Assembly (NCBI RefSeq): GCF_002954615.1
Contig: NZ_MSCJ01000003.1
Location: 930,001 to 994,000 of the forward strand
Direction of reading: 5' to 3'
DNA length: 64,000 nucleotides
DNA from: Photobacterium angustum
GTDB lineage: Bacteria > Pseudomonadota > Gammaproteobacteria > Enterobacterales > Vibrionaceae
Below are positions 36,153-46,483 of this stretch, in pieces (the stretch's first letter is position 1; every line of letters begins with the position of its first letter). The position numbers were made by a program, and so were the translations under genes. The notes beneath the pieces are model-generated. The model did no database searches. It saw only the letters and a list, made by a program, of their open reading frames with translations, and was not told the origin of the DNA.

Positions 36153-38891
36153 TTAGCTATCTTTTTTATCTGTAAGTGGAAGTAGCATTTCCACAATGCC
36201 ATCTTCTAGTTGTACATCAATACTAAAACCGACTTTCTCTGCAAGATGGATCATCCCACGATTAGATGGCATCGTCATTCCCGATAAATATTGCAATCCA
36301 CGTTGCTTACTGTATCTCACTAACTTGTCCATTAAGATACTGCCAAGTCCTAATCCTTTCATATCAGAGCGTACTAAAATCGCAAACTCGGCATCATGAT
36401 TTTTAGGGTCGGATAATGCCCGAGCAACACCTAAAACAACATCTTCTTTCTCATTCGTATCTGGGTTGATATTGGCATTTTGGGCCACTGCAACAAAAGC
36501 CATCTCACGGTCGTAGTCTATTTGCGTAAACTTAGCGAGTGCTTCATGGTTTAGCTCGCCGACATCAGAGAAAAAGCGCTTATAAAGATCTTCAACCGAA
36601 ACCTTAGACATAAAGGTTTTATGTAACGGTTCATCTTCCGGCAAAATAGGGCGTAATAGTAAGGTTTGACCATCTTTGAGCACACAACTTTCTTCGTACT
36701 CTTTAGGGTAAGGACGTATCGCAAGGCGTTTTTGTTTATCACCACTGAAAGATTGAATATCCATTGAAGCATCTAATACAGTGAGATCACTACCGCTGAT
36801 TAATAATGGATGAATATTAAGAGCTTTGATCTCAGGGCAATCGATGATCAATTGCGAGATCTTAACCAATAGATTACATAAAGCAGGTATATCTATTTTC
36901 TCTAACGCACTGCGCTGTTTGATTTTTCCTGTTTTTAGAGCATCGATCACCATATAACGAGCCAGCGCCATATTTAATGGTGGTATACCTACTGCAGCAT
37001 CACGGTGGATATCCCAATGTGCATTATCTTCTCCCATTAAGATCACTGGGCCAAAGATCGGATCATTGTGAACATCGATCCGCAACTCCTGTGCGCCAGA
37101 ACGATCTGCCATACGCTGTACTAACAATCCATCAATACGCGCAGTGGGGTAAAGCATAGCTGCCCTATCAAAGATAGCTTGCGCTGCGGTTTCAACTTCT
37201 GCTGCGGTACGTAAATGAAGCACAACACCATGTATTTCTGATTTATGTCGTATATCTGGAGAACGTAACTTAACCGCGACGGGATAGCCTATTTGCTCAG
37301 CAATATGAACGGCCTCAACAGCATCAAGTGCAATCCATGTTGGTAGAGTATTAAAGCCATAACATTCTAAAATCGGGCGAGCTTCATGCGTTTCCAAATG
37401 ATGAATATTATTTGTCAGCATCATATTCACTAATTCATGGACTTGATGTGAATTATGATTGTCGTAGCCAACTGAAGCTGGCGTCTCCATAAGTTGCTTT
37501 TGGTTACGTCGGTATTCGACTAAATGCATGAAAGCAGAGACTGCGCTTTCAGGTGTGCGATAGGCAGGAAAACCCGCTTCTGTAAAGGTTCTTCGTGCTG
37601 TAGCAGCTTCATTTTCACCCGCCCAATTAGTCAAAATATTAAAACGTTTAGTTCGAGGGTGCTGGTGGAGAGTGTCAACGAGTGCATCTGCAGTTGCTGT
37701 ATCGGGCGCAATAGCAGATGGACTGTGCATGATCAATAAGGCATCAAAATCATCACTGTCTAATAAGATCTTAACCGTCTGTTGGTACCGCGTTATATCA
37801 GCATCACCAATAATATCAATGGGGTTAGAGTGAGACCAACATGAAGGTAAAACAGCTGAAAGCCGATTAATGGTTTCAGCGCTGAGCTGGGCTAGCTTAC
37901 CACCGCGATCTGAAAGCGCATCAACAGCCATAATGGCTGGCCCACCGCCATTGGTTAAAATCGCTAAGCGCTCACCTCGTAAGGGCACAGAGTGGGCAAG
38001 TGTTTCAACCGCAGCAAACAGTTCATGAGTATTGTTTACGCGTAACATACCAGATCGCCTAATCGCAGCGTCATAAACCGCATCTAAGCCTATATCACCA
38101 CCGGTATGGATATGTGCAGCAGAGCTACCCGCTTGTGTTCGGCCACTTTTTAACACCAGTATTCGGCGGTTACGAGCTGCGGCCCTAGCGGCAGACATAA
38201 AGCGCCGTGCATCTTTTACCGAATCAATGTAAAGCAAAATCGCTTCTGTTTTAGAATCTTGGCATAAGGTATCTAATAACTCGGCAAAGTTAATATCGCA
38301 AGCATCACCGAGTGACAAAAAGGTAGAGAATCCAATACTTTTATTTTTTGCCCAATCTAAAATAGTGGTACAAACAGCTGCCGATTGAGAGATGAAGGCA
38401 ATATTACCTTTATTAGCACTAATGGGAGAAAACGATGCGTTCAAGTTTAGCCACGGTAAAATCAATCCCATACTATTAGGGCCGATTAATCGCATTCCAT
38501 ATTCTTTGGCTTTCGCCAACATTTGATCTTCAAGGCTTGGCTTGTGGTTTGGCGTAAAAGGGGATGGATTTAACTGTGGATTATTCATTCCTGCCGCAAG
38601 AATAATTGCAGCTTTAACACCTTTCTTACCCAGTTGTTCAACGATATCAATATTTAACTCAGCCCGAGTACAAACAATGGCTAAATCAGGGATACGCGGT
38701 AGGCTAGCAATATCAGGATAAGCAAGAATGCCTGCTACCGCATCATATTTTGGCGTAACAGGCATGATAGGACCACGGAATTGATCGGATAAGAGATTAC
38801 GAATAACCACATTACCGGCTCGCGAAGGATTATCTGATGCGCCAATAACGGTAATTGATTTTGGTTTGAGTAAGCGTCTCATCCCATCCAT
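36153..38891 (-). CDS. pat: Pat/YfiQ-type protein lysine acetyltransferase
   Basis: A 912-residue fusion: an N-terminal CoA-binding domain (SITVIGASDNPSRAGNVVIR), a Rossmann-like ligase region (residues to about 470), an ATP-grasp subdomain (around 500-700), and a C-terminal GNAT acetyltransferase (about 735-905, with LVRSDMKGLGLGSILMDKLV as the acetyl-CoA loop). This is the Pat/PatZ plan. Such enzymes acetylate lysines, for example on acetyl-CoA synthetase, to tune central metabolism. AAAGGA lies eight bases before the ATG. It is a single gene with its own terminator. Confidence 0.93.
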   Translation of the reverse strand: MDGMRRLLKPKSITVIGASDNPSRAGNVVIRNLLSDQFRGPIMPVTPKYDAVAGILAYPDIASLPRIPDLAIVCTRAELNIDIVEQLGKKGVKAAIILAAGMNNPQLNPSPFTPNHKPSLEDQMLAKAKEYGMRLIGPNSMGLILPWLNLNASFSPISANKGNIAFISQSAAVCTTILDWAKNKSIGFSTFLSLGDACDINFAELLDTLCQDSKTEAILLYIDSVKDARRFMSAARAAARNRRILVLKSGRTQAGSSAAHIHTGGDIGLDAVYDAAIRRSGMLRVNNTHELFAAVETLAHSVPLRGERLAILTNGGGPAIMAVDALSDRGGKLAQLSAETINRLSAVLPSCWSHSNPIDIIGDADITRYQQTVKILLDSDDFDALLIMHSPSAIAPDTATADALVDTLHQHPRTKRFNILTNWAGENEAATARRTFTEAGFPAYRTPESAVSAFMHLVEYRRNQKQLMETPASVGYDNHNSHQVHELVNMMLTNNIHHLETHEARPILECYGFNTLPTWIALDAVEAVHIAEQIGYPVAVKLRSPDIRHKSEIHGVVLHLRTAAEVETAAQAIFDRAAMLYPTARIDGLLVQRMADRSGAQELRIDVHNDPIFGPVILMGEDNAHWDIHRDAAVGIPPLNMALARYMVIDALKTGKIKQRSALEKIDIPALCNLLVKISQLIIDCPEIKALNIHPLLISGSDLTVLDASMDIQSFSGDKQKRLAIRPYPKEYEESCVLKDGQTLLLRPILPEDEPLHKTFMSKVSVEDLYKRFFSDVGELNHEALAKFTQIDYDREMAFVAVAQNANINPDTNEKEDVVLGVARALSDPKNHDAEFAILVRSDMKGLGLGSILMDKLVRYSKQRGLQYLSGMTMPSNRGMIHLAEKVGFSIDVQLEDGIVEMLLPLTDKKDS

Positions 38892-39194
38892 GATCGATAT
38901 CCTTTAAAGTTAATAGGTAAGCTAGTTATAGAATAAACCTGAATCAGATAAGATGGAAAACCTAGCGAAAGAGCTGTGATCTGAACGTAATAAATTAATA
39001 ATAAAATAAAGAAAAGAAGAATATTGAATATCGATATATGACCAGAAAGTTATACAATTCGTTCATTTTGTGATTATTTATGCTAATAAGCTATCTAATT
39101 GTTTTTATTTAAATTTTGTTACAGTTTCTTTTGGAGTATTTTAAGTTGTTGAATTATTCTACAGTCTCATAAAGTAACAAAGAATAATAATAAA
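38892..39194. other. Divergent promoter region, nothing defined
   Basis: Three hundred AT-rich bases between the pat and EAL-GGDEF genes. No reading frame, terminator or known operator was seen. Confidence 0.4.
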
Positions 39195-40883
39195 ATGCTA
39201 TCTAACCTTTCATTTCACTATCAGCCCAGATATATCAACGGTGAAGTCTCATCTTATGAAGCGCTACTATGTGCGGCTGAAGAATCAATTAATATTCAAA
39301 ACTATATTGACTCTGTAGAAGATACCGTGAGTTTTGATCTTATGGTTATTCGTCAGGTGCTTGAGCAACGTGCAGTTAATCATTGTGCGTCAAAGATAAG
39401 AATTGCGATTAATGTTTCAATTAACAGTTTGATTAACCATGAGTTTATTAAGCAGTGTAAAGAAATTTTCGCCGTTGAGAAAAATATCATCTTAGAGCTA
39501 ACTAGTCATGATAGGAGTCATGATTTTAGTCAAATTCAAGCAGCTATTGCAGAGTTAAAGTCGGTCGATGTGAGTTTTGCGCTGGATGATTATGGTAAAG
39601 GGTATATCAATAGTGAGATGTTTATCCATCTTGATGTTGATTACATTAAATTAGACCGAAAACTAATTGAGAATATAGATCAAAGCTATGTTGCTTATTC
39701 ATTAGTTCGAACAACTTATGAAAAAATAGCTAAAGTTCTAGGCAAAAGGGTGATTGTTGAGGGAATAGAAACCTTTGAACAATTGAATTTGCTTAAGCAG
39801 TTTGGAGAGATGGAATATCAAGGTTTCTATTTTTCAAAACCGTTACATGTAGATAAATTGCAACCTACAAAGTCCTTGCCAGTTATTGCAAAAGGGCAGC
39901 AGTCTTTATGTTTAGCGCTCGATCGGGCGATTTATGATCTTAATCGTTCTAAAAGCCCAATCGAAGTAAAATTAGCAATAGAAAATCTAACGAAAATTGA
40001 TCACTACAATATTATTGGTGTAAGCCCAAATAGTTTTGATGTTTATGCAGAGCAGCACAGGATCAATGAGAACTATAAAGAGATCCTAGAAAACTGTAAC
40101 AGTGCACCTTCTTTACTGATGTCATCATTGATTAGTACCTGTGATGCCTTTGTTATTATTCGTGATCATCAGGGAAATACGATTTATAACAATCAAAAAC
40201 ATATCGATTATCTCAATATGGATTTAGTTAACGTACCTGTTGATGAAGTGTGTCGAATCTTTCCTGATTACCGTACTTGTTTAGCGCTAGATCAAGAATT
40301 ACTTAATGGTGATAGTTGTTTCATTACATCGAATGAAACGGTAGAAACAGAAAGTGGTAACCAGTCTTTTCATACCTACCGCCAAAAGTTAACTCACTTT
40401 GGTAAAGATTTTGTTATTTGTAGTGTCTATGAAGATAACGGAAAAATCTCTATTGATAATTTGACGGGTTGCTTTCAAAAGCACTACCTAGAGTCAAGTT
40501 ATGTTAAAGATCATCAACGATTAGTTTTTATCGATCTTGATGGGTTTAAATTAATTAATGACTCCCATGGGCATAGTAAAGGTGATCAAGTGCTACGTGA
40601 TTTCGCTTATACCATGAAAACCATGCTACGCGAGAGCGATATAATGATTCGTTTTGGTGGAGATGAGTTCATTGTGCTTTTTGATAGCCAACATATTGAT
40701 GTTATAGATAAAAGAATGGAAAAAATACGTCATAGTATTGAAGCGCATTTTTCATCTCAAAAGTTGTATTTGAGTTTTTCATATGGCATTGGCATATTAG
40801 ATGGAGGTGTTAAATTGGCACTCGAGATTGCAGATAAGAATATGTATAGGCAGAAAAAGAGTCGTAAATTAGCAAGGTGCTAG
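39195..40883 (+). CDS. EAL-PAS-GGDEF cyclic di-GMP enzyme
   Basis: A 562-residue soluble protein with an EAL domain first (residues 8-225), a PAS-like middle (about 305-415) and a GGDEF domain last (about 418-560). EAL residues are all present: Glu22 in YEALL, Asn73, Glu101, Asp131-Asp132 in DDYGKG, Lys152, Glu189 and Gln209. The cyclase site GGDEF is intact at 488-492, and the inhibitory RxxD site (RESD, 479-482) has the usual five-residue spacing. The order is the reverse of the common GGDEF-EAL. It could both make and break c-di-GMP. No signal or membrane segment. The ribosome site is poor. Confidence 0.92.
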   Translation: MLSNLSFHYQPRYINGEVSSYEALLCAAEESINIQNYIDSVEDTVSFDLMVIRQVLEQRAVNHCASKIRIAINVSINSLINHEFIKQCKEIFAVEKNIILELTSHDRSHDFSQIQAAIAELKSVDVSFALDDYGKGYINSEMFIHLDVDYIKLDRKLIENIDQSYVAYSLVRTTYEKIAKVLGKRVIVEGIETFEQLNLLKQFGEMEYQGFYFSKPLHVDKLQPTKSLPVIAKGQQSLCLALDRAIYDLNRSKSPIEVKLAIENLTKIDHYNIIGVSPNSFDVYAEQHRINENYKEILENCNSAPSLLMSSLISTCDAFVIIRDHQGNTIYNNQKHIDYLNMDLVNVPVDEVCRIFPDYRTCLALDQELLNGDSCFITSNETVETESGNQSFHTYRQKLTHFGKDFVICSVYEDNGKISIDNLTGCFQKHYLESSYVKDHQRLVFIDLDGFKLINDSHGHSKGDQVLRDFAYTMKTMLRESDIMIRFGGDEFIVLFDSQHIDVIDKRMEKIRHSIEAHFSSQKLYLSFSYGIGILDGGVKLALEIADKNMYRQKKSRKLARC

Positions 40884-40886
40884 TAT

Positions 40887-40917
40887 AAAAAAAGAGATCA
40901 TTATGATCTCTTTTTTT
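40887..40917. terminator. Bidirectional rho-independent terminator
   Basis: Seven As, GAGATCAT, one-base loop region, ATGATCTC and seven Ts, between convergent genes. Confidence 0.9.
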
Positions 40918-40939
40918 ATACTCAATAAAGCGTAATTGC

Positions 40940-41449
40940 TTAAACTTGATAACGGGTTTTATCACCAATATCGAAATGTAATGGCATGCGCCACTTACTA
41001 AACGCTGCAATGCCTAACAAGATTGCACCAAGCATTGCACACGCAATAACGCCAGCGGGAACATTAAAGATAAAACAGAACCAAAAGCCAGCTAATACAA
41101 TTGGGGTAAGTAGCAATGCTTTAATTTGAAAACAAAAGTATTCTTTGACGGAAAGTGCGCTAAACACAAATAAAGCAGCACCTAATGCTAATGGTTGCCA
41201 CAATCCAGCAATTAGCCAAATAGCAGCAAATAAGCCAGCCCCTTGAATTAACCAGCGGAAGCGTTTGTCATAAATATGCACGGTTGTTGAAGCTAATAAA
41301 GCAACAATAATTAAGAATGGCGTTGCCTGTATCGTTTCGTAGCCAATAATAGCCATGATAAGTGCGGCAATCGTTAATGCAGAACGATAAAGCACAACAG
41401 TGAGCTTATCTAATAAATCAAGTTCACATTTAATATGGGGATCAGCCAT
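40940..41449 (-). CDS. DUF2301-like integral membrane protein
   Basis: A 169-residue protein with about six membrane helices and the conserved ALSVKEYFCFQIKALLLTPI segment that I associate with DUF2301. The function is unknown. GGAGT precedes the ATG at a good distance. It is divergent from the TonB-dependent receptor gene. Confidence 0.75.
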   Translation of the reverse strand: MADPHIKCELDLLDKLTVVLYRSALTIAALIMAIIGYETIQATPFLIIVALLASTTVHIYDKRFRWLIQGAGLFAAIWLIAGLWQPLALGAALFVFSALSVKEYFCFQIKALLLTPIVLAGFWFCFIFNVPAGVIACAMLGAILLGIAAFSKWRMPLHFDIGDKTRYQV

Positions 41450-41815
41450 ATTTACTCCAAAATAAAACGCAATACAAAATAATGGGATCAGTTTACTGAA
41501 TGAAGATGCCGACTTAAATAACTATTTAGTCAATATAGCTTTTCATTGACCTACTTTAAAAAAACACTATTCACTTAAAAATATCGACGATGAATTGTAA
41601 AGTGATGAAACCTTAGATATCAGACATTTTCTGGCAAATAGTAACCCTTGTATATCTTATGGGTATTGTTACGTGACAATTGTGCTTTAATTTATCATTT
41701 TTTGTATATTTAAGTTAAGAAATGTAAACAGTGTAAATTAAATAAAAATGATAATTCATCACATTTATATTTGGCAGCCATAAGTTTTAGACGTGTTTTA
41801 TTACTCGAGGTTGTT
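41450..41815. promoter_or_regulatory. Promoter region of the siderophore receptor, with Fur box
   Basis: The gap holds a predicted Fur box at 41747-41765, AATGATAATTCATCACATT, which fits AATGANAATNATTNTCATT at 13 of 16 fixed positions and lies about 50 bases before the GTG start. The rest is AT-rich without other features. Confidence 0.6.
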
Positions 41816-43975
41816 GTGAAAATTCCATCACCACTTTTTAAGTTGTCGCCACTTCCATTGGCTATTTGTACTCTAATTTCTATGCCGGCTATTGCAGAGG
41901 AAAATAAGCCATCAAATGATCTATCTGAAAATAACGACGTTGAACGTGTTGTTGTATTCGGTAATCAGTTTAACCATTACAAAGCTGATGAAGCATTTGG
42001 TGCAATGCGAAGTGATATCAATTTAATTGATACACCACAGTCAGTTGCTGTTATCCCAAGCTTTATTACTGATGAACAATTGGCGAATAATTTAGGTGAC
42101 ATTCTTGAAAATGACTCGAGCGTTACTGCTGGTGGTCAAAAGTGGGGGTTTCAATATTTTAAAATTCGCGGTTTCGATTTAAGTTCAAGCTCTGGCTATC
42201 TTGTAAATGGCCATCAACATTTTTCATATTATCTGCAACCTACAGAGATTTTAGAGCAAGTAGAGGTGCTTAAAGGCCCATCAAGTATGCTTTATGGTCA
42301 ATCAGGTCCAGGTGGTTTGATTAACATGGTTACTAAGAAACCTACCTATGAAAATATGGCTAAAGTGGGTTTTGATGTTAATAGTAATGGTTCTACTCGC
42401 TATAGCTTAGATGCAGGCGGTAGTTTAAACGATGCTGAGACGATTCGTTACCGTACTGTACTTTCAAAACAAGATAGTGTTTCTGCGCGAAAATACAAAC
42501 AGAATGGTGAGCGCAATAAGGGTGATAAAAGTGTTGGTTACTTGAACTTAGAGTTTGATGTAACGGACGATCTATTATTGTCACTTGCTTACAGTAAAAC
42601 CAATGATAAATCAGGTATTGACGGTGGACGTCTGGATGATGAAGGCAATCTTATCGGTAGTCGAGAAACTATCTGGGATATGCCGTGGGCGCAAACAGAT
42701 AAAGAAGTGACCAATATTGGTGCTGATTTAACATACCAAATTAATACTGACTGGAAAGTTAAACTTGGTTATAACGAGCAGCAATATGATCGAAACTATG
42801 TAGCTTCACAGCCAAACCAATGTAATAAAAAGAATTGCTATGACGATATGGCAGATGGTTATTTCATTAAACCGTTTGATCGCTATGACGATTGGAATTT
42901 CCAAACAGGTTATGTTGACTTAACGGGGCGTATCGAGACTTTTGGATTAGAACACCAGTTACTTTTAGGTGCCAATATTCTTGATTATGATTACTCACAA
43001 ACACGCTATACGTACAAAGACGCAAATGGTAATAACTTCATTGAAGTAAAACCTGGCGATGTCGTTGAAAAACCAGACTTCTATAACAATAGTACACGTT
43101 CAACAAGTGATAGCTCATACAAACACTTTGGTTTTTATGTACAAGATTTAATGACTATCAATGATTACTGGAAAGTCTTAGCAGGTGTTCGTTACGACGA
43201 GCAGCATAAAGAAGGCTATGGTAATAACAGCTATGCTGTTTCTCCTAAAGCTGGCCTAGTCTTTAATCCTACAATAGATAGCAGTATCTATGTGAATTAT
43301 TCGAAAAGTTTCATGCCACAAGGCTCTGTTAATAACAAAAGTGATGTTAATGACGGCCTTAACTTAAAACCGCAATACGGTGAGCAGTATGAGTTAGGTG
43401 CAAAGTGGGCATTGTTTGATGAAAGCTTATTATTAACAGGTGCTATCTTTGATATTGAAGTTTCAAATATTAAAGTGACGGAAGAAATCGTTGATGACCC
43501 TAACTTTGATCAAATCACAACTCAAGCAGGCAAGCAAAAACACCGTGGTTTTGAACTTGGAGCACAAGGACAAGTTACGGACCAACTGTTCTTAACCGGC
43601 TCTATGATGTATTTAGATGCTAAATATGAACGACCTGCAGGTGATAGCCTAAATGGTAAACGACCTGCTGATACGCCTGAGTGGTCTGCAAATGTGTGGA
43701 GTCGTTATGAAGTTAATGACCAACTAGCATTAAACCTTGGTGCAGTTTATGAAGGTAAACGTTTTGCTGATAACCAAAACACAGTGTCGAAAGATGGATA
43801 TATTCGTTTTGACTCAGGTGTCTCTTACGGCATGAGTGTTGCTGAAACAGATGTTGAATTGCGCTTAAATGTTAAGAACCTATTCGATACCGAATACTTT
43901 GGTGGTGGTGGTAAAACAAGTACAACTGTAGCTGATGGCCGAGAGTTCACATTAGGCGTCAATGCAACATTTTAA
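41816..43975 (+). CDS. TonB-dependent siderophore receptor
   Basis: A 719-residue outer-membrane receptor with signal peptide (cleaved near MPAIA-EE). The plug domain shows NLIDTPQSVAVIPSFITDEQ, IRGFDLSSSSGYLVNG and VEVLKGPSSMLYGQSGPGGL; the barrel ends with the terminal Phe of LGVNATF. This FhuA/FoxA-like plan imports ferric siderophores using TonB energy. The GTG at 41816 is used because CGAGG lies five bases before it and it starts the signal peptide. The Fur box above predicts induction under iron starvation. The siderophore cannot be told from the sequence. Confidence 0.93.
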   Translation: MKIPSPLFKLSPLPLAICTLISMPAIAEENKPSNDLSENNDVERVVVFGNQFNHYKADEAFGAMRSDINLIDTPQSVAVIPSFITDEQLANNLGDILENDSSVTAGGQKWGFQYFKIRGFDLSSSSGYLVNGHQHFSYYLQPTEILEQVEVLKGPSSMLYGQSGPGGLINMVTKKPTYENMAKVGFDVNSNGSTRYSLDAGGSLNDAETIRYRTVLSKQDSVSARKYKQNGERNKGDKSVGYLNLEFDVTDDLLLSLAYSKTNDKSGIDGGRLDDEGNLIGSRETIWDMPWAQTDKEVTNIGADLTYQINTDWKVKLGYNEQQYDRNYVASQPNQCNKKNCYDDMADGYFIKPFDRYDDWNFQTGYVDLTGRIETFGLEHQLLLGANILDYDYSQTRYTYKDANGNNFIEVKPGDVVEKPDFYNNSTRSTSDSSYKHFGFYVQDLMTINDYWKVLAGVRYDEQHKEGYGNNSYAVSPKAGLVFNPTIDSSIYVNYSKSFMPQGSVNNKSDVNDGLNLKPQYGEQYELGAKWALFDESLLLTGAIFDIEVSNIKVTEEIVDDPNFDQITTQAGKQKHRGFELGAQGQVTDQLFLTGSMMYLDAKYERPAGDSLNGKRPADTPEWSANVWSRYEVNDQLALNLGAVYEGKRFADNQNTVSKDGYIRFDSGVSYGMSVAETDVELRLNVKNLFDTEYFGGGGKTSTTVADGREFTLGVNATF

Positions 43976-44023
43976 TCTAACGAATTTACTTATTCTTATT
44001 AACTCTTTTTATCCGTAACATTT

Positions 44024-44053
44024 AGCCCTGTATTATGCAGGGCTCTTTTTTTC
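44024..44053 (+). terminator. Rho-independent terminator
   Basis: AGCCCTG, seven-base loop, CAGGGCT followed by C and eight Ts. Confidence 0.9.
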
Positions 44054-44188
44054 CTTTTTAGCGTGACTTTTAAAACAATTACTTAATAAAGAGTGTATTA
44101 ATATAAGGTTACTGTTGATTGGTGAATGAAGGCACGGCAGAATATCATTAATGTTGTTGCTACACTTTCGTTAGGTCTGAATCCAATC

Positions 44189-45094
44189 ATGAAAAAAATA
44201 TTTACTATCAGTATGCTAGCTGCACTTACTGGCTGTATGTCGACACCGCACACTCAAGCCCCGATTGAAACAATTAATCAATCTAATGCAGAACAAACAA
44301 TAAAACCTATCGATACCGTGGCGGAAGTCGATCCAAGTGTTGTGTCTGAACCTTTATATTTATCCAGTGACTCTGTTGCCATTAGTGAAAAACAACTACC
44401 AACAGAAACGACACCTTCTGCTGAACCTTCCGTGACTGAAACCCCAAATACACAGACAACAGCGATAGAACCTGAGCAAAATATAGCACAAGCTGATAAT
44501 GCTAAGGTTCAAACACCTAATGATATGGTAGATATCGTGGGTGAAGATCATCAAGTCTCACCACAACGTGTTGCTGAAAATACTCAGGACAAAAATGTAG
44601 TTGAGGCGGCAACAGAAACTACAGCGTCAGTTGCGACGGCAGCAACAACTGATCAAGCGGCAGAAAAGACAGTTGAAAGTATGCCACAGCCTGAAGCTGT
44701 GAATGAACAAGCGACAGAAACCACGCCAAATACGCAGCCTATTGATGAAACACAAAACGCGGTTGATAAAGAGACGACGACAGAAGAAACTGCAGTAGGA
44801 GAGAAAACCACAGCAGTTAAAGGATTCAGCATTCAACTCTTAGCTATGCGTGAAACAAATGAGTTCAAACCTTATTTAAGTCAGTTACCAGCAGATCAAC
44901 CTGCATGGCTAAATGATAAGATGATCAATGGTAGTAGTGTCTATACCTTGCTATATGGCCATTACAGTGATTATGAAACCGCAAAAGCAGCACTGGCAGC
45001 TATGCCTCAAAAGGTGGTTCAATCTGGCGCATTTGTTCGTAATCTCGCAGATATTGAAGCAACACAATATCCAACATTGCAACGTATTCGTTAA
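44189..45094 (+). CDS. SPOR-domain lipoprotein (copy 2), long acidic linker
   Basis: A 301-residue lipoprotein: lipobox LTGC (Cys16), then about 190 residues rich in Thr, Glu, Ala, Gln and Pro with repeated TETT/ETTP-like stretches and no predicted fold, then a C-terminal SPOR-like domain beginning at KGFSIQLLAMRETNEF. The linker may span the peptidoglycan layer. The C-terminal 85 residues are related to the shorter lipoprotein encoded at 21017-21568. The ATG at 44189 gives a compact lipoprotein signal; an upstream in-frame ATG at 44126 would not. Confidence 0.8.
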   Translation: MKKIFTISMLAALTGCMSTPHTQAPIETINQSNAEQTIKPIDTVAEVDPSVVSEPLYLSSDSVAISEKQLPTETTPSAEPSVTETPNTQTTAIEPEQNIAQADNAKVQTPNDMVDIVGEDHQVSPQRVAENTQDKNVVEAATETTASVATAATTDQAAEKTVESMPQPEAVNEQATETTPNTQPIDETQNAVDKETTTEETAVGEKTTAVKGFSIQLLAMRETNEFKPYLSQLPADQPAWLNDKMINGSSVYTLLYGHYSDYETAKAALAAMPQKVVQSGAFVRNLADIEATQYPTLQRIR

Positions 45095-45122
45095 GCATTT
45101 CATATAACAGATTATATTGGTT

Positions 45123-45154
45123 AAAAGTCATTTATTACGGTAAATGACTTTTTT
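45123..45154 (+). terminator. Rho-independent terminator
   Basis: AAAAGTCATTTA, six-base loop, TAAATGACTTTTTT. The remaining part of the 300-base gap before ddl holds no other feature I can support. Confidence 0.85.
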
Positions 45155-45401
45155 ATTGCCGAACGTTCAGCAGATACATGTAAGCACGGTGTTAGAAGCG
45201 TTGATTTACTAAGCAAGTAACTAGCCAAATTTAAAATAAATCACGATTCGCGATAGCAGAGGGTGCACAGTATCGTTTTTTTTGATTACTATGTTATTCA
45301 CACAGACTTTGACGATTTTGCATTGGTTCTATTTGTATCAAAGTTATTAATTATTTCACGTTAGTTACATCGAAAGCTAACGGCGTTTACAAGGGATGAT
45401 G

Positions 45402-46397
45402 ATGAGCTCTATCCATGTTTTATTATTATGCGGTGGCGGTAGCGCTGAGCATGAAGTTTCTCTCGTATCAGCAAACTTTATTGAAGAGCAGCTAAAAACG
45501 ATCAACGGTGTTACATATACTCGTGTAGAGATGACTAAAAATGACGGCTGGTTAGACGCTGAAAATCGTTCTTGCGAGCTAAATTTAGATAAAACATTGA
45601 TTGTTGGCGATCAAGAAGTTGTGATCGATTATGTCATTCCTTGTGTTCATGGGTTCCCAGGTGAAACGGGCGACCTGCAATCTTTACTGACAATCGCAGG
45701 CCTACCTTTCTTAGGTTGTGGTGCAGAAGCAAGCACAAATTGCTTTAATAAGATCACAACCAAACTGTGGTTTGATGCGCTAAATATTCCTAACACACCT
45801 TATGTTTTCCTAAGTGAAAATAGCCAAGAAGCGCATCAAGAAGCACTTGAAGCATTTATAAAGTGGGGCAAGGTCTTTGTTAAAGCAGCTTGTCAGGGGT
45901 CATCAGTTGGTTGTTACTGTGTAACGACAGAGCAAGAACTAACTGATGCTGTTAACAATGCTTTTGGTTACTCTGATCAAGTGCTTATTGAAAAAGCGAT
46001 TCGTCCACGAGAACTTGAAATTGCTGCTTACCAATACGGTGACGAACTAGTGATCACCAAGCCGGGTGAAGTATCTTGTCCTACTGATAAATTCTACAGC
46101 TACGAAGAAAAATACAGCGCTGATAGTGTATCAACCACCATGGTTGAAGCTGAGAACTTAACGGAAGACCAAATTGAATCTATCCGCGCTTACGCTCGTA
46201 AAGCGTTTGTGCAAATGAAGCTGAAAGATCTTTCTCGTATTGATTTTTTCCTAAGTGAAGATAACGAAATCCTACTTAACGAAATCAATACTTTCCCAGG
46301 TATGACGCCAATTTCTATGTTCCCGAAAATGCTAGAGCATCACGGTCATAAATTTGCTGATTTTATTGAACAAGCGATTAAAAACGCAGTTGAGTAA
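45402..46397 (+). CDS. ddl: D-alanine--D-alanine ligase
   Basis: A 331-residue ATP-grasp ligase, nearly a textbook vibrio Ddl: VLLLCGGGSAEHEVSLVSA at the start, PCVHGFPGETGDLQSLL, FVKAACQGSSVGCY for ATP binding, and LNEINTFPGMTPISMFPKM for Mg and substrate. It joins two D-Ala for peptidoglycan synthesis in the cytoplasm. Of three consecutive ATGs, the one at 45402 has AAGGG six bases upstream and is preferred. It is a single gene outside the mra cluster. Confidence 0.95.
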   Translation: MSSIHVLLLCGGGSAEHEVSLVSANFIEEQLKTINGVTYTRVEMTKNDGWLDAENRSCELNLDKTLIVGDQEVVIDYVIPCVHGFPGETGDLQSLLTIAGLPFLGCGAEASTNCFNKITTKLWFDALNIPNTPYVFLSENSQEAHQEALEAFIKWGKVFVKAACQGSSVGCYCVTTEQELTDAVNNAFGYSDQVLIEKAIRPRELEIAAYQYGDELVITKPGEVSCPTDKFYSYEEKYSADSVSTTMVEAENLTEDQIESIRAYARKAFVQMKLKDLSRIDFFLSEDNEILLNEINTFPGMTPISMFPKMLEHHGHKFADFIEQAIKNAVE

Positions 46398-46421
46398 CGC
46401 ATTCACCTCACTGTGAATACG

Positions 46422-46471
46422 AAAAGCTCGTAGACCATATGCTTTAGAGCAGGTGGTTTACGGGCTTTTTT
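46422..46471 (+). terminator. Imperfect rho-independent terminator
   Basis: AAAAGCTCGTAGACCA pairs with mismatches to TGGTTTACGGGCTTTTTT. It follows ddl. Confidence 0.65.
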
Positions 46472-46483
46472 GCTGGTGGACGA

